DNA of 64,000 nucleotides from Brachybacterium halotolerans (GTDB taxonomy: Bacteria; Actinomycetota; Actinomycetes; Actinomycetales; Dermabacteraceae), in contig NZ_JAEDAJ010000003.1 of assembly GCF_016623465.1 (NCBI RefSeq), forward strand, positions 115,820 through 179,819, given 5' to 3'. The notes beneath the pieces were generated by a model, which was given only the letters and a program-made list of their open reading frames with translations, was not told the origin of the DNA and searched no databases. Positions 1 through 9,224 of this stretch are shown in pieces (the first letter of the stretch is position 1; each line of letters starts with the position of its first letter). The position numbers and the translations under genes are program-made.

Positions 1-42
1 GGTCGCGCCGGCCGCCCCCCCGCCCCCCCCACACCGGCGGGG

Positions 43-73
43 GGCGCACCGGACCCATCGGATCCGGTGCGCC
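43..73. terminator. GC-rich hairpin, possible terminator
   Basis: A perfect 11-bp inverted repeat (arms 43-53 and 63-73, 9-nt loop) lies in the first 166 bases, where no gene is visible. It sits downstream of the leftward oxidoreductase gene that ends at 167, so it could terminate that gene and/or a rightward gene outside the window. No clear U-tract follows, as is usual in high-GC actinobacteria. Confidence 0.5.
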
Positions 74-166
74 ACGCTCATCTGTTCTGCCGGGCCGGCC
101 GCGGACCACCCGTCGGGCCGCCTGCCGCGACACTCGGTCAGCCCGGCCGTCCGCGGGACCGGCGGG

Positions 167-838
167 TCAGTACGCGACGGTGAAGCGCGCGTTGCGGTGC
201 GCGGGCTCCTCGATCTCGTCGACGACGGCGATCGCGAGATCGGCGCCGGAGATGAAGGACTCGCCCTTCTCGTCGGAGACGAGCACGTCGCCGCCCACGC
301 GGTAGGAGCCAGTGCGCTCCCCCGGCGCGTATCCGCCGAAGCCCGCCGCAGGGCTCAGGAAGAACCAGTCGAGCTCGCCCGTGTCGCCTCGCAGGTCCTC
401 CAGGACGCCGCCCAGCTCACGGGCCTCGGTGAGGAACGCGTCCGGGAAATCGGGGGTGTCCACGAGCAGCGGACCTCCCTCGCTCACGTGCAGGGAGCCG
501 GCGCCGCCGATCACGCCCAGGCGCACGCTCTTGCTCTCCGCGATGCGGGCGAGCTCGGCGTAGGCGCCGCGCAGCACGCCGGGCTCGGCGAGCTCACCGC
601 GCGGGGAGCTCGTGGCGATGACCACGTCGGCCCCGTCGAGGACGTCGGCGAGGAACCCCGCATCGCGCACGTCCCCCGCGCGGTGCGATGCGCCGGCGGG
701 AAGGCTCTGCGGAGCCGTGCGGCTGACGGCGACGACGTCGTGGCCGCGGCGCGCGGCCTCCTCGACGATCAGCGAGCCGGCGTAGCCGGTGCCGCCGAGG
801 ACGACGATGCGGGAGGAGCCGGTCGAGGTGCTGGTCAT
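167..838 (-). CDS. NAD(P)-binding oxidoreductase, NmrA/SDR-like
   Basis: A 223-aa Rossmann-fold protein of the atypical SDR/NAD(P)H-binding family. The N-terminal dinucleotide-binding motif GGTGYAG lies at about residues 15-21, right after a hydrophobic beta strand (RIVVLGGTGYAG), and a short C-terminal substrate lobe follows. The start at 838 is chosen because AAGGAG lies 7 bases before it; an in-frame start 27 codons upstream has no ribosome-binding site and would run into the promoter. It is divergent from an HxlR-type regulator. This pairing is typical of quinone, flavin or aldehyde-responsive reductases, so a detoxifying or redox reductase role is likely. The substrate cannot be read from the sequence. 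Confidence 0.8.
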   Translation of the reverse strand: MTSTSTGSSRIVVLGGTGYAGSLIVEEAARRGHDVVAVSRTAPQSLPAGASHRAGDVRDAGFLADVLDGADVVIATSSPRGELAEPGVLRGAYAELARIAESKSVRLGVIGGAGSLHVSEGGPLLVDTPDFPDAFLTEARELGGVLEDLRGDTGELDWFFLSPAAGFGGYAPGERTGSYRVGGDVLVSDEKGESFISGADLAIAVVDEIEEPAHRNARFTVAY

Positions 839-930
839 GGTGTCTCCTTCGGGGCGCTCGGCGCCCGGGTCGATCTGATGCCCGACGGATCCGCCGGGCC
901 GGTGCGACGTGCGCCGCACCCACGACGCTC

Positions 931-959
931 ACTGTAGGTAACTCGGTATCCTTTGGGAA
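931..959 (-). promoter_or_regulatory. Candidate promoter of the oxidoreductase gene
   Basis: On the minus strand TTCCCA (954-959) is followed by a 17-bp spacer and TACAGT (931-936), a plausible -35/-10 pair for the gene starting at 838. The stretch around 931-980 is the most AT-rich part of this divergent intergenic region. It would be the natural target for the HxlR-type regulator encoded at 1051. Confidence 0.45.
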
Positions 960-1050
960 GTAGGCACCTTGCAGTAACCGTCTGTCGGCCGTCACCCGCC
1001 CCGTGCCGCTGCCCCGCCCCACCCACAGCCGCCCCTCGAGAGGAACCGCC

Positions 1051-1410
1051 ATGTCCGCCCCCGCCCTCTACGACCCGTACCGCGTCTGCCCGTCCCGCCA
1101 GCTGCTGGACCGCATCGGCGACCGCTGGACGGTGCTGATCATCGGCACCCTCGAGGACGGCCCCCTGCGCTTCTCGCAGATCTCGCGGCTCATCGACGGG
1201 ATCAGCCAGAAGATGCTCACCCAGACCCTGCGCTCCCTCGAGGCCGACGGGCTCGTCGTCCGCACCGTGTATCCCGAGGTGCCGCCGCACGTCGAGTACG
1301 AGCTCTCCGCGCTGGGCCGCACCCTCCTCGAACCGCTCGAGATCCTCCGCGCCTGGGCCGTCGACCACATGGACGAGGTCGCCACCGCACGCGCCGCCGC
1401 CCTGGGCTGA
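1051..1410 (+). CDS. HxlR-family winged-helix transcriptional regulator
   Basis: A 119-aa HxlR/MarR-like regulator, full length for the family. A cysteine sits just before the winged helix (RVCPSRQLLDRIGDRWT), the position used for redox sensing in family members such as YodB and HypR. The recognition helix region follows at ISQKMLTQTLRSLEADGLV. The start at 1051 has GAGAGGA 6-7 bases upstream. It is divergent from the oxidoreductase at 167-838, which it probably represses together with itself. The inducer is unknown; a thiol-reactive electrophile is a reasonable guess from the cysteine. Confidence 0.88.
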   Translation: MSAPALYDPYRVCPSRQLLDRIGDRWTVLIIGTLEDGPLRFSQISRLIDGISQKMLTQTLRSLEADGLVVRTVYPEVPPHVEYELSALGRTLLEPLEILRAWAVDHMDEVATARAAALG

Positions 1411-1471
1411 CCGCGCCCGTTCAGGACTCCGCATCCGCTCGGATGTCCCTCCCCTGTGGTGTGCTGAGCCC

Positions 1472-2698
1472 ATGGACACCCTCACCGTGATCCTCGTCCT
1501 CCTGGTCGGCGTCGCCCTCGGCGCGCTGGGCACCTACCTCGTCATGCGCGATCCGCGCGCGCGAGGCGCCTCCCGCACCGATGCCGGGCGCCTCGATGCA
1601 CAGGGAGCCCCCGCGATCGATCCGGTCCGGCTGCAGCTCGAGCGCGACACGGAGCGCCGCGAGGCCCAGGCCGCCCAGCGCGACGCCGAGCTGCGCAGCA
1701 CGCTCGCGCCCATCACCCACGCGCTCACGCAGCTCGAGCAGCACGTCGAGCGCAGCGAGAGCGCCCGCGCCCGCTCCGACGGCGCGCTGCGCGCGCATCT
1801 CGAAGAGCTCGGCGAGCGCACCCGCGACCTGGATCGGGGGACCCACGCCCTGACCGCCGCCCTGCGCGCGCCCACCTCCCGGGGACGCTGGGGCGAGGTG
1901 CAGCTGCGCCGCATCGTCGAGGCGGCGGGCATGCTCGAGCACGTCGACTTCAGCGAACAGCACTCCGGCCGCGGGGCGAGCGGCGAGGCGGGTCAGCGCC
2001 CCGACATGGTGGTGCGCCTGAGCGGCGGGCGCAGCGTCGTCGTCGACGCCAAGGCGCCGATGGACGCCTACCTCGACGCGGTCGAGGAGCCGGACCCCGA
2101 TCGCGCGCGCACCCGGCGCGCCGCTCACGCCAAGGCGATGCGCGGCCATGCGGACCGCCTGGGCTCGAAGGCGTACTGGGCCGCGCTCGGCGACACCCCC
2201 GAGTTCACGGTGATGTTCGTGCCCAGCGACGGCGTGCTCGCCGCCGCCCTCGAATCCGATCCCGAGCTGCTCGAGCACGCGTTCTCCCGAGACGTCGTCG
2301 TCGCCTCCCCCGCGACCCTCGTCGCGCTCCTGCGCACGGTCGCCCACACCTGGCGCACCGACTCCCTGAACCGCGACGCCCGCCAGGTGCTCGACGCGGG
2401 CCGCGAGCTGCACCACCGGCTGGGCACGCTCGCCGGTCACCTCGGCAAGGTGGGGCGCTCGCTGGACTCCTCGGTCGCCGCCTACAACGACGCCGTCGGC
2501 TCCCTGCAGTCCCGGGTGATGGTCACCGCCCGGCGCTTCGAGGACATGGAGCTCACCTCGAAGAAGGTCGAGGACGTCGAGCAGCTCACCCGCCGCGCGC
2601 GCAGCCTCGACGAGGAGCAGATCGCCGACCTCGCTCGCGGGGACGCGATCGGACGCGCCGAGAGCACCGGGGACGCCGGCTCCCGCGCGGCGGGCTGA
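1472..2698 (+). CDS. rmuC: DNA recombination protein RmuC
   Basis: A 408-aa RmuC homologue, a family linked to limiting recombination at inverted repeats. One N-terminal transmembrane helix (about residues 3-24) is followed by a charged, probably helical segment (about 50-125). The conserved nuclease-like core then begins with RGRWGEVQLRRIVEAAGM and contains VVVDAKAPMDAYLDA, where the acidic and lysine residues match the predicted PD-(D/E)XK-type site. It stands alone between the HxlR regulator and an ABC exporter. The start is the first methionine ahead of the membrane helix. Confidence 0.93.
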   Translation: MDTLTVILVLLVGVALGALGTYLVMRDPRARGASRTDAGRLDAQGAPAIDPVRLQLERDTERREAQAAQRDAELRSTLAPITHALTQLEQHVERSESARARSDGALRAHLEELGERTRDLDRGTHALTAALRAPTSRGRWGEVQLRRIVEAAGMLEHVDFSEQHSGRGASGEAGQRPDMVVRLSGGRSVVVDAKAPMDAYLDAVEEPDPDRARTRRAAHAKAMRGHADRLGSKAYWAALGDTPEFTVMFVPSDGVLAAALESDPELLEHAFSRDVVVASPATLVALLRTVAHTWRTDSLNRDARQVLDAGRELHHRLGTLAGHLGKVGRSLDSSVAAYNDAVGSLQSRVMVTARRFEDMELTSKKVEDVEQLTRRARSLDEEQIADLARGDAIGRAESTGDAGSRAAG

Positions 2699-2736
2699 GT
2701 CCTCGAATTCCGTGTCGCCGGCGCGCGTCCCCGTGC

Positions 2737-2748
2737 CAGAGTGAGCGC
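2737..2748 (+). promoter_or_regulatory. Leaderless-type -10 element of the ABC exporter operon
   Basis: CAGAGT (2737-2742) lies exactly 6 bases before the ATG at 2749, with TGC just upstream (extended -10 style) and no ribosome-binding site. The same 12-mer, CGTGCCAGAGTG, precedes xseA at 9225 in the same position. Confidence 0.5.
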
Positions 2749-4680
2749 ATGTCCCCGAGCACAGCGCGCACCGGCGCGCCCACGCTGCGCGGGGATCTCG
2801 CGGCGCGGCTGGGCCTGCTGCGCTTCATCGTCTCCGCGTCGCCCGTCCGGGCCGTCGGCCTCGTGGTCCTGGCCCTGGCCTCGATGGCGGCGAGCGGCGG
2901 CACCATCCTGGGCCTCGGCGACGTGGTCGGCGGTCTCGCCGCCGCCGTCCAGCGCTCGACGGCCGACGGGCGACTCGTGCGCGGCGTCCTCGTGCTCGGC
3001 GCGAGCCTGATCGCGACACCCGTCATCGGGTCGCTCTCCGACGTGCTCACCGCGGGCCTGGATGCCCGAGTGCGCGAGCAGCGCAGCCTGCACCTGGCCC
3101 GGATCCTCCTGAGTCCCGAGGGCGTCGCTCATCTCGACGGCACGTCGGCCTCGGGCCGCGCTGCCGACCTGCTGGAGAAGATCCGGGACTGGCGCATGCT
3201 GTCCTCGACTGCCAACGCCCAGGCCGTCGTCACCGCGCGCCTCACGGGCCTCGCGCCGCTCGCGATCCTCGCGAGCTGGAACCCGCTCGTCGCGCTCGTG
3301 CTGCTCGTGGTCGCGCGCCTCGTCTCCCGCGTGTGGGTGCAGTACCTCGCGAGCCTCCTGGACACGATCTCCGGCAGCGCGCTCTCGACCGCGCAGCGCC
3401 GCACCCGGTACGCCTTCCAGGTCGCCTCCGGCGAGCGCACCGCACGGGAGGTGCGCCTCTTCGGACTGCTCCCCTGGCTGCGCCCGCGCCTGGCGGGTCA
3501 CGATCGCGGCGAAGCCCTCTTCACGGCCGACGTGCCGCGGACGCGATCGGCCGACGCGGTCGCGCTCTGCTCGGCGCTCGTGCTCGTCGGCGTCTCCCTG
3601 CTCCTGGTCCACGACGCCCTGGCCGGGCACCTCGACGCGGGACGCCTGGCCGCGGTCTTCGCCGCGGCCGCCGCCGTGCTCGACAGCTTCGGGCCGATCG
3701 GCGACCCGCAGACGCTGTTCCTGCAGGCGGGCCACACGCACCGTGAGATCGACGCCCTCGAGCGGGAGCTCGCGCCGGACACGGATCAGGAGTCCCGGCG
3801 CGGCACCGACAGCGGCCGCGGCCGAAGCCCCGGCCGCCGCCCGGATGCCGCCGTCGAACCGCACAGCGCCGCCGTCCGCCTGCGTGACGTCACCTTCCAT
3901 TACCCCCAGCACGAACGGCCCGTGCTCGAGCACCTCGACCTGACGATCCCCGCCGGACAGACCCTCGGCGTCGTCGGCGCGAACGGAGCGGGCAAGTCCA
4001 CGCTCATGTCCCTCATCGCTGGCCTCGAGCGCCCCACCTCAGGGGACGTGGAGGTGGGCGGACTGCCCGCCGCGCCGGCGCCAGAGCAGCGTCCCCGGGT
4101 CGCGATGATCCTGCAGGACTTCACGCGCTTCCCGCTGAGCGTCGCCGACAACGTGATGCTCGGTCGTCCGGCGGGCCCCGACGACGTCGACGAGCTGATC
4201 CGGCGTGCCGGCGGCGCCGCGGTCCTCGAGCGCCTGAGCCGAGAGAACGCGGGACTCGAGACGCCCCTCGCGCCGGGCCTCGCCGGGGGCACCGACCTCT
4301 CGGGAGGCCAGTGGCAGCGGCTCGCCCTCGCCCGCGCGCTCGCGGCCGTCGAGGACGGAGCCCGGGCGCTCGTGCTCGACGAGCCGACGTCGGCCCTCGA
4401 CGTCCGCGCCGAGGCGGCGCTGTTCGAGGACCTCATGGAGCTCGGCCGCGGCGTCACCACGCTGCTCGTCTCCCACCGCCTCTCCTCGGTGCGCCGCGCC
4501 GAGCGGATCGTGGTCCTCGAGGGCGGGCGCATCGTCGAGGACGGTCCGCACGAGGAGCTGATGGCCCGCGGCGGCCGCTACGCGGAGATGTTCACGCTGC
4601 AGGCGCGACGCTTCGCCCGTGCGGGAGCCGACGGGGCAGACAGCGCCGACGGGGCACAAAAGGGGGCCGAGGATGCGTGA
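2749..4680 (+). CDS. ABC exporter half-transporter A (TMD-NBD)
   Basis: A 643-aa type IV ABC exporter subunit. The N-terminal half (to about residue 330) contains membrane helices, followed by a low-complexity Arg/Ser-rich linker (about 345-370). The nucleotide-binding domain has Walker A GANGAGKST (near 410), signature LSGGQWQRL, Walker B LVLDEPTS with the catalytic glutamate, and H-loop SHR. It overlaps the next exporter gene by 8 nt, so the two are translationally coupled and probably form a heterodimer. The substrate is unknown; this layout is common for peptide, drug or lipid exporters. The start at 2749 is supported by a -10-like CAGAGT 6 bases upstream. Confidence 0.9.
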   Translation: MSPSTARTGAPTLRGDLAARLGLLRFIVSASPVRAVGLVVLALASMAASGGTILGLGDVVGGLAAAVQRSTADGRLVRGVLVLGASLIATPVIGSLSDVLTAGLDARVREQRSLHLARILLSPEGVAHLDGTSASGRAADLLEKIRDWRMLSSTANAQAVVTARLTGLAPLAILASWNPLVALVLLVVARLVSRVWVQYLASLLDTISGSALSTAQRRTRYAFQVASGERTAREVRLFGLLPWLRPRLAGHDRGEALFTADVPRTRSADAVALCSALVLVGVSLLLVHDALAGHLDAGRLAAVFAAAAAVLDSFGPIGDPQTLFLQAGHTHREIDALERELAPDTDQESRRGTDSGRGRSPGRRPDAAVEPHSAAVRLRDVTFHYPQHERPVLEHLDLTIPAGQTLGVVGANGAGKSTLMSLIAGLERPTSGDVEVGGLPAAPAPEQRPRVAMILQDFTRFPLSVADNVMLGRPAGPDDVDELIRRAGGAAVLERLSRENAGLETPLAPGLAGGTDLSGGQWQRLALARALAAVEDGARALVLDEPTSALDVRAEAALFEDLMELGRGVTTLLVSHRLSSVRRAERIVVLEGGRIVEDGPHEELMARGGRYAEMFTLQARRFARAGADGADSADGAQKGAEDA

Positions 4681-6454
4681 GTCGATCCGCCCGATCCTCT
4701 TCGTGCTGCGCGAGAGCTGGAAGGTCTCGCCGCGAGCGTGCGTCTTCGCGTTCCTCGAGACCTTCGCGAAGCTGCTCGAGGGCCTCACTCCGCTGCTCTA
4801 CGGGATCATCGTCGCGGCGGTCGTCGCGACCGATGCGCGGACCGCCCTGCTCGCCGGAGCCGCCGCGGCCGCCGTGATCGGCACGAACTCGCTGCTCTCG
4901 ATCTGGGGGACGCGCTACCGCGTGGGCCTGCTGCAGGCCATGGCCGACCGCTTCGAGGCCCGCACGGCGCAGCACCTCGCCTCGCTGACCACCCTCTCCC
5001 ACCTCGAGGACCCGGAGACCCTGGACACCGTCCAGGCCCTGCGCGACCACGGCGGGGCGGTCGGCATGGGGTACAACTCGCTGATGAACGCCGTGCGCTC
5101 GTTCATCGCCCCGGCGACCGCGCTGGTCGTCGCGATCGGGGCCGATTGGCGTCTCGCGCTCGTCGCCGTCGCGGGCATCCCGCAGATCCTCATCACCTCC
5201 CCCACCACCCGCATCCGCAAGCGCGCCGAGGAGCAGAGCGCCGAGCCCAGCCGGCGCCTCAGCGCACTCATGGACCTCACCTCCCAGAGGTCCGGCGCGA
5301 GCGAGATCCGCGCCTTCGGCGCACGCGGCTTCCTGCTGCGACGGATCGGCGCCGCCGCCCGTGACTGGACCGGGCCCGAGCTCGCCGCCACCCGTCGGGT
5401 CTCGGCTCTCACGCTCCTGGCCTCGCTCGCCTTCTACGTGCCCGCGATCGCCGTCATCGCGTGGATGGCCCACGACGCCCTGGCCGGCGCGGTCACGCTC
5501 GCCGCGATGACGATCGCCGTGATGAGCCTCGAGAACCTGCAGAACGCGGCGCGCTCGATCAGCATGGGCATCACGACGCTCCAGAACAGCCTGCGGACCG
5601 TGAACCGCTACCTGTGGCTCACCGACCGTGTCGAGGAGGATGCCCGCGGCCACCACGGCACGGCCGCTCCGCCCGCGCGCCTCGAGGACGGGATCCGGCT
5701 CCGGGGCGTCACCTTCACCCGCCCCGGAGGGCGGTCACCGGTGATCAAGGACGTCGACCTGGATCTGCCGGCCGGGTCCACCGTGGCCCTGGTCGGGGAG
5801 AACGGCGCGGGCAAGTCGACGCTCGTCGATCTGCTGCTGGGCATGCACGACCTCGACGCCGGAAGGATCGAGGTCGACGGCGCGCCGCTCCCCCAGCTCG
5901 ATCCCGTCGCCTGGCGCGGGCGCTGCGCGGGCGCCTTCCAGGACCATGCGCGGCTCGAGTACACGGCGCTCGAGTCGGTGGGCGTCGGCGACCTCCCGCG
6001 CGCCGAGGATCCCGCGGCGGTGCGCCGGGCGATCTCCGACGCCTCCGCCGAGGACATCATGCACGCCCTCCCCCGCGGCCTCGCGACGCCGCTCGGCACG
6101 AGCTGGGAGGGCGGGAGCGGCCTCTCGGGCGGGCAGTGGCAGCGTCTGGCGATCGCGCGCGGGATGATGCGCACGGCTCCGCTGCTGCGGGTGCTCGACG
6201 AGCCGACGAGCACCCTCGACCCCGCGACGGAGGACGCCCTGTTCACCCGCTACGCCGAGGCCGCCGGACGGACCGGGACGACGGGCGGGGTGACGCTGCT
6301 GGTCACCCACCGCTTCTCGACCGTCGCTGCGGCCGACCTGGTGGTGGTCCTCGATCACGGCCGAGTGCTCGAGCACGGGACGCACGCCGAGCTCATGGCC
6401 CGCGGCGGCCGGTACCGGGAGCTCTACGAGCTGCAGGCCCGCGGGTACCGGTGA
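4673..6454 (+). CDS. ABC exporter half-transporter B (TMD-NBD)
   Basis: A 593-aa partner of the preceding half-transporter. The N-terminal membrane domain (about 20-310) is followed by a nucleotide-binding domain with Walker A GENGAGKST (near 376), signature LSGGQWQRL, Walker B RVLDEPTSTLD and H-loop THR. Both subunits keep canonical catalytic residues, so neither ATP site looks degenerate. The ATG at 4673 lies inside the end of the upstream gene; a start 18 codons earlier is less likely because it would enlarge the overlap without a ribosome-binding site. It ends 45 bp from the convergent stress-protein gene. Confidence 0.9.
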   Translation: MRESIRPILFVLRESWKVSPRACVFAFLETFAKLLEGLTPLLYGIIVAAVVATDARTALLAGAAAAAVIGTNSLLSIWGTRYRVGLLQAMADRFEARTAQHLASLTTLSHLEDPETLDTVQALRDHGGAVGMGYNSLMNAVRSFIAPATALVVAIGADWRLALVAVAGIPQILITSPTTRIRKRAEEQSAEPSRRLSALMDLTSQRSGASEIRAFGARGFLLRRIGAAARDWTGPELAATRRVSALTLLASLAFYVPAIAVIAWMAHDALAGAVTLAAMTIAVMSLENLQNAARSISMGITTLQNSLRTVNRYLWLTDRVEEDARGHHGTAAPPARLEDGIRLRGVTFTRPGGRSPVIKDVDLDLPAGSTVALVGENGAGKSTLVDLLLGMHDLDAGRIEVDGAPLPQLDPVAWRGRCAGAFQDHARLEYTALESVGVGDLPRAEDPAAVRRAISDASAEDIMHALPRGLATPLGTSWEGGSGLSGGQWQRLAIARGMMRTAPLLRVLDEPTSTLDPATEDALFTRYAEAAGRTGTTGGVTLLVTHRFSTVAAADLVVVLDHGRVLEHGTHAELMARGGRYRELYELQARGYR

Positions 6455-6499
6455 TCAGGAGACAATCCCTTCGTCCCCGTCGTCGACGTCCCGCGGCCG

Positions 6500-7417
6500 T
6501 CACCGCGCCCCGTCCCGTCGGGCGGCCTTCCCGCGGCCCCGCGGGAGCACGAGCACCGGGACGGGCGCATGGCGCAGGATCCGCGCGGCCGTGGACCCCA
6601 GGAACACCCGGGCGAGACCGGCGTGGGAGCTCGAGCCGATGACGAGCAGGTCGCCGCTGCGCCATTCGAGACCTCCCACGGCGGCGGACCAGCGGTCCCC
6701 CTCGACCACGGAGCCCGCGTCGGCCTCGACCTCCGGGCACGCGGCGCGCACCTCGTCGAGGATCGTGCGCTGGGTGCGCACCGCATCGCGCCGCCACTGC
6801 GCGTAGAAGCCGCTCTCCTGGAAGGCCGTCATCGCGCTCCGGGTGCCGCTGCGCACGGCGAAGGTGACCACCGTGAGCGAGGTGCCCAGCGCCTCGAGCA
6901 CGCGGACCACGCTGGGCACGAGCGCCGCGTCGGCATCCGACGGATCCACGGCGAGCACGATCCGCGAGAGAGTGCCGTCGCCGGGGTCGAAGCCGCGCGG
7001 GGCGAGGGCGACGGGGACCCGTGAGCTGTGGACGAGGCGGTCGCTCGTGCTGCCGAGTCCGATCCGGCCGACGACCCCATCGGCCGATCCGACCACGAGC
7101 ATGCGTGACCCGCGCTCGCGGGCCTCGCGCTCGAGGATCTGCGGGACCGAGCGGCCGACCCGCATCACGGTCTCGACCTCGAGGTCATCGGGCAGACGGG
7201 AGCGGGCCTCGGCGAGCGCCTCGCGCGCGAGGCCGGTGATCTCCCGCCGCCAGTCGTCGTCGACCCCGGAGAAGTCGCGCAGCGACGGGGACCCGAAGGA
7301 GTCGTGGACGACGCAGCACAGCACGAGGTCCTCGCCGAGGGACCGCGCGATCGCGGCTCCCAGGCGCAGTCCCGATCCGGTGCGGGTGTCGGGTCCGAAG
7401 CCGACGAGGATGCTCAT
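6500..7417 (-). CDS. Tandem-domain universal stress protein (UspA family)
   Basis: A 305-aa protein with two Usp domains (about 1-145 and 150-295). Both keep a nucleotide-binding-type loop: VVGSADGVVGRIGLGSTS in the first and VIGSSSHAGLARVFLGSTA in the second. It overlaps the upstream permease stop by ATGA, so it is the second gene of a permease-Usp operon. Usp domains are often coupled to amino-acid transporters, where they may sense ATP or modulate transport. The C-terminus is a short basic tail. Confidence 0.9.
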   Translation of the reverse strand: MSILVGFGPDTRTGSGLRLGAAIARSLGEDLVLCCVVHDSFGSPSLRDFSGVDDDWRREITGLAREALAEARSRLPDDLEVETVMRVGRSVPQILEREARERGSRMLVVGSADGVVGRIGLGSTSDRLVHSSRVPVALAPRGFDPGDGTLSRIVLAVDPSDADAALVPSVVRVLEALGTSLTVVTFAVRSGTRSAMTAFQESGFYAQWRRDAVRTQRTILDEVRAACPEVEADAGSVVEGDRWSAAVGGLEWRSGDLLVIGSSSHAGLARVFLGSTAARILRHAPVPVLVLPRGRGKAARRDGAR

Positions 7418-8997
7418 CGCGCGCCTCCCCGTCCGTCCTCGTCGGGCGCGGACGCATCGGGCGCCCGACCGCGGGACGACGACGCCTCGTCCCCACCGGG
7501 CCCGCCCGGCTCGCCCATAACGGGCGTGGGCGTCAGGACCGGTCCGCTCCCGCGCGTGCCCAGGTGCGAATGCCGGTAGCTGTACACCACGTAGACGATG
7601 AGGCCGATCACGAGCCAGGCCAGGAACCGCAGCCAGGTCTCCACGGCGAGGCTCGCCATGAGTCCCGCGCAGGCGAGGACGCTGACGATCGGCAGGACGG
7701 GCACGAGCGGCGTGCGGAAGGGACGCTCCATGTCCGGATCGGTGCGGCGCAGCACCACCACGGCGATCGAGACGACCACGAAGGCGAACAGGGTGCCGAT
7801 GCTGACCATCTCGGCGAGCACGGAGATCGGGATGAACCCCGCGAGCAGGGCGACCGCGCCCACGGTGAGGGACGTCATCAGCACGGGCGTCCCCCAGCGC
7901 GGGTGGACGCGCGAGAACACCGGCGGGAGCAGCCCGTCGCGCGCGAGGGCGAAGCCGATCCGGCCCATCGCCACGATGTCCACGAGGATCACCGAGCTGA
8001 GCCCGGCGACCGCGGCGATGCCCACCAGGATGCCCACCCAGGGCAGGCCGACCTGGTGGAAGACGTCGGCCACGGCGTCGCCCTCGGAGAGCTTGGAGTA
8101 CTCGACCATGCCGGTGACCACGAGGCACACGCCGACGTACAGGACGGTGCAGATGGCGAGAGTCCCGAGCAGGCCGAGCGGCATGTCCCGGGCCGGCTTC
8201 TTGGTCTCCTCGCCGAGGTTCGCGACCGCCTCGAACCCGGAGTAGGCGAAGAACACGACGGCCGCGGCGACGAACACTCCCGCCACCCCGAAGGTCGAGG
8301 GCTCGATCCCCGTGATCGCCTGCCACAGTGGCGAGGTGAGGCGGGAACCGGTGGACTCGGAGTGCTGGGCCGGCGGGATGAAGGGCACCAGGTTGTCGGT
8401 CTTGATGTAGAAGACGCCCACGACGATGACGAACACGCACACCAGCACCTTGATGAGCACGAGCCCGTTGGTCACCCACTTCGACTCGCGGATGCCGCGG
8501 ATCGCGACGACGCCCAGCAGCACCGCGATGAAGATGGCGCCGAGGTTCACCACGGACCCCTCTTCGGCGAACCACTTCGAGGGAAGTCCGAAGACGCCCG
8601 CCACATACCCCGACCAGCCGCGCGAGACCACCGCGGCGCCGAGCGCGAACTCCAGGATCAGGTCCCACGCGATGATCCAGGCGAAGATCTCCCCGATCGT
8701 CGAGTAGGCGTAGGTGTAGGAGCTGCCCGCGGTGGGGACGGCGGAGGCGAGCTCCGCGTAGCAGAGGGCGGCGAGCAGGGCGACGACGCCGGCGATCACG
8801 AAGGAGATCATCACGGCCGGTCCCGCGTTCTCCTTGGCCTGCAGGCCGGTGAGGGTGAAGATCCCCGTCCCGATCACGATGCCGATCCCGAAGCCGATGA
8901 GGTCCTTGACCCCGAGGTCCTTCTTCAGATGCGCGTGGTCCTCGTCGTCGTCCTGATGAAGGACCGTCTCGATGCTCTTGCGTCGCAGCACGCTCAT
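7414..8997 (-). CDS. APC-superfamily amino acid permease
   Basis: A 527-aa cationic-amino-acid-transporter-like permease. The family motif [17 protein letters not shown] in TM1 (about residues 32-48) gives the unwound-helix glycines, and roughly 12-14 hydrophobic helices follow. The start at 8997 has GAGGAGG 7-8 bases upstream. An open extension of 37 codons upstream is Arg/Pro-rich and would overlap the promoter, so it is rejected. The product should import amino acids across the inner membrane by proton-coupled exchange; the exact substrate is not evident. A CRP-like site overlaps its probable promoter. Confidence 0.92.
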   Translation of the reverse strand: MSVLRRKSIETVLHQDDDEDHAHLKKDLGVKDLIGFGIGIVIGTGIFTLTGLQAKENAGPAVMISFVIAGVVALLAALCYAELASAVPTAGSSYTYAYSTIGEIFAWIIAWDLILEFALGAAVVSRGWSGYVAGVFGLPSKWFAEEGSVVNLGAIFIAVLLGVVAIRGIRESKWVTNGLVLIKVLVCVFVIVVGVFYIKTDNLVPFIPPAQHSESTGSRLTSPLWQAITGIEPSTFGVAGVFVAAAVVFFAYSGFEAVANLGEETKKPARDMPLGLLGTLAICTVLYVGVCLVVTGMVEYSKLSEGDAVADVFHQVGLPWVGILVGIAAVAGLSSVILVDIVAMGRIGFALARDGLLPPVFSRVHPRWGTPVLMTSLTVGAVALLAGFIPISVLAEMVSIGTLFAFVVVSIAVVVLRRTDPDMERPFRTPLVPVLPIVSVLACAGLMASLAVETWLRFLAWLVIGLIVYVVYSYRHSHLGTRGSGPVLTPTPVMGEPGGPGGDEASSSRGRAPDASAPDEDGRGGAR

Positions 8998-9079
8998 GCA
9001 GCCGCCTCCTCGTGTCGGGCCGCCCGACGCCGCGGTGCGCAGAGGACTGCGGGGGCGCGGCGCCGTGCGGGCTGGGGCA

Positions 9080-9113
9080 ACACTCCACCCCGAACCGTGT
9101 GCTGTCAATCACA
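9080..9113 (-). promoter_or_regulatory. Permease-usp promoter with overlapping CRP-like site
   Basis: On the minus strand a perfect TTGACA -35 (9103-9108) is followed by a 17-bp spacer and GAGTGT (9080-9085). The -35 is embedded in TGTGC-TGTCAA-TCACA (9098-9113, plus strand), which matches the CRP/GlxR pattern TGTGA-N6-TCACA at nine of ten arm positions. A regulator bound there would cover the -35, which fits repression more easily than activation. Confidence 0.5.
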
Positions 9114-9212
9114 TCCGCGGACGCGGAGTGTCCGACGGCGCGGCGCGGCCCCTCCCCACAGGTCGCTCATCCACACCCGTCGGCCCGGTCCTCGAACGTC
9201 CCTGCGGCGTGC

Positions 9213-9224
9213 CAGAGTGGACCC
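9213..9224 (+). promoter_or_regulatory. Leaderless-type -10 element of xseA
   Basis: CAGAGT (9213-9218) stands 6 bases before the xseA ATG, preceded by TGC. No Shine-Dalgarno sequence is present. Confidence 0.5.

Noticed and set aside
6500-9112. An 870-codon open frame covering both the stress protein and the permease region
   Set aside because: Only its last third is the real universal stress protein. The rest is an out-of-frame read of the permease gene, which has strong APC-family motifs in its own frame.
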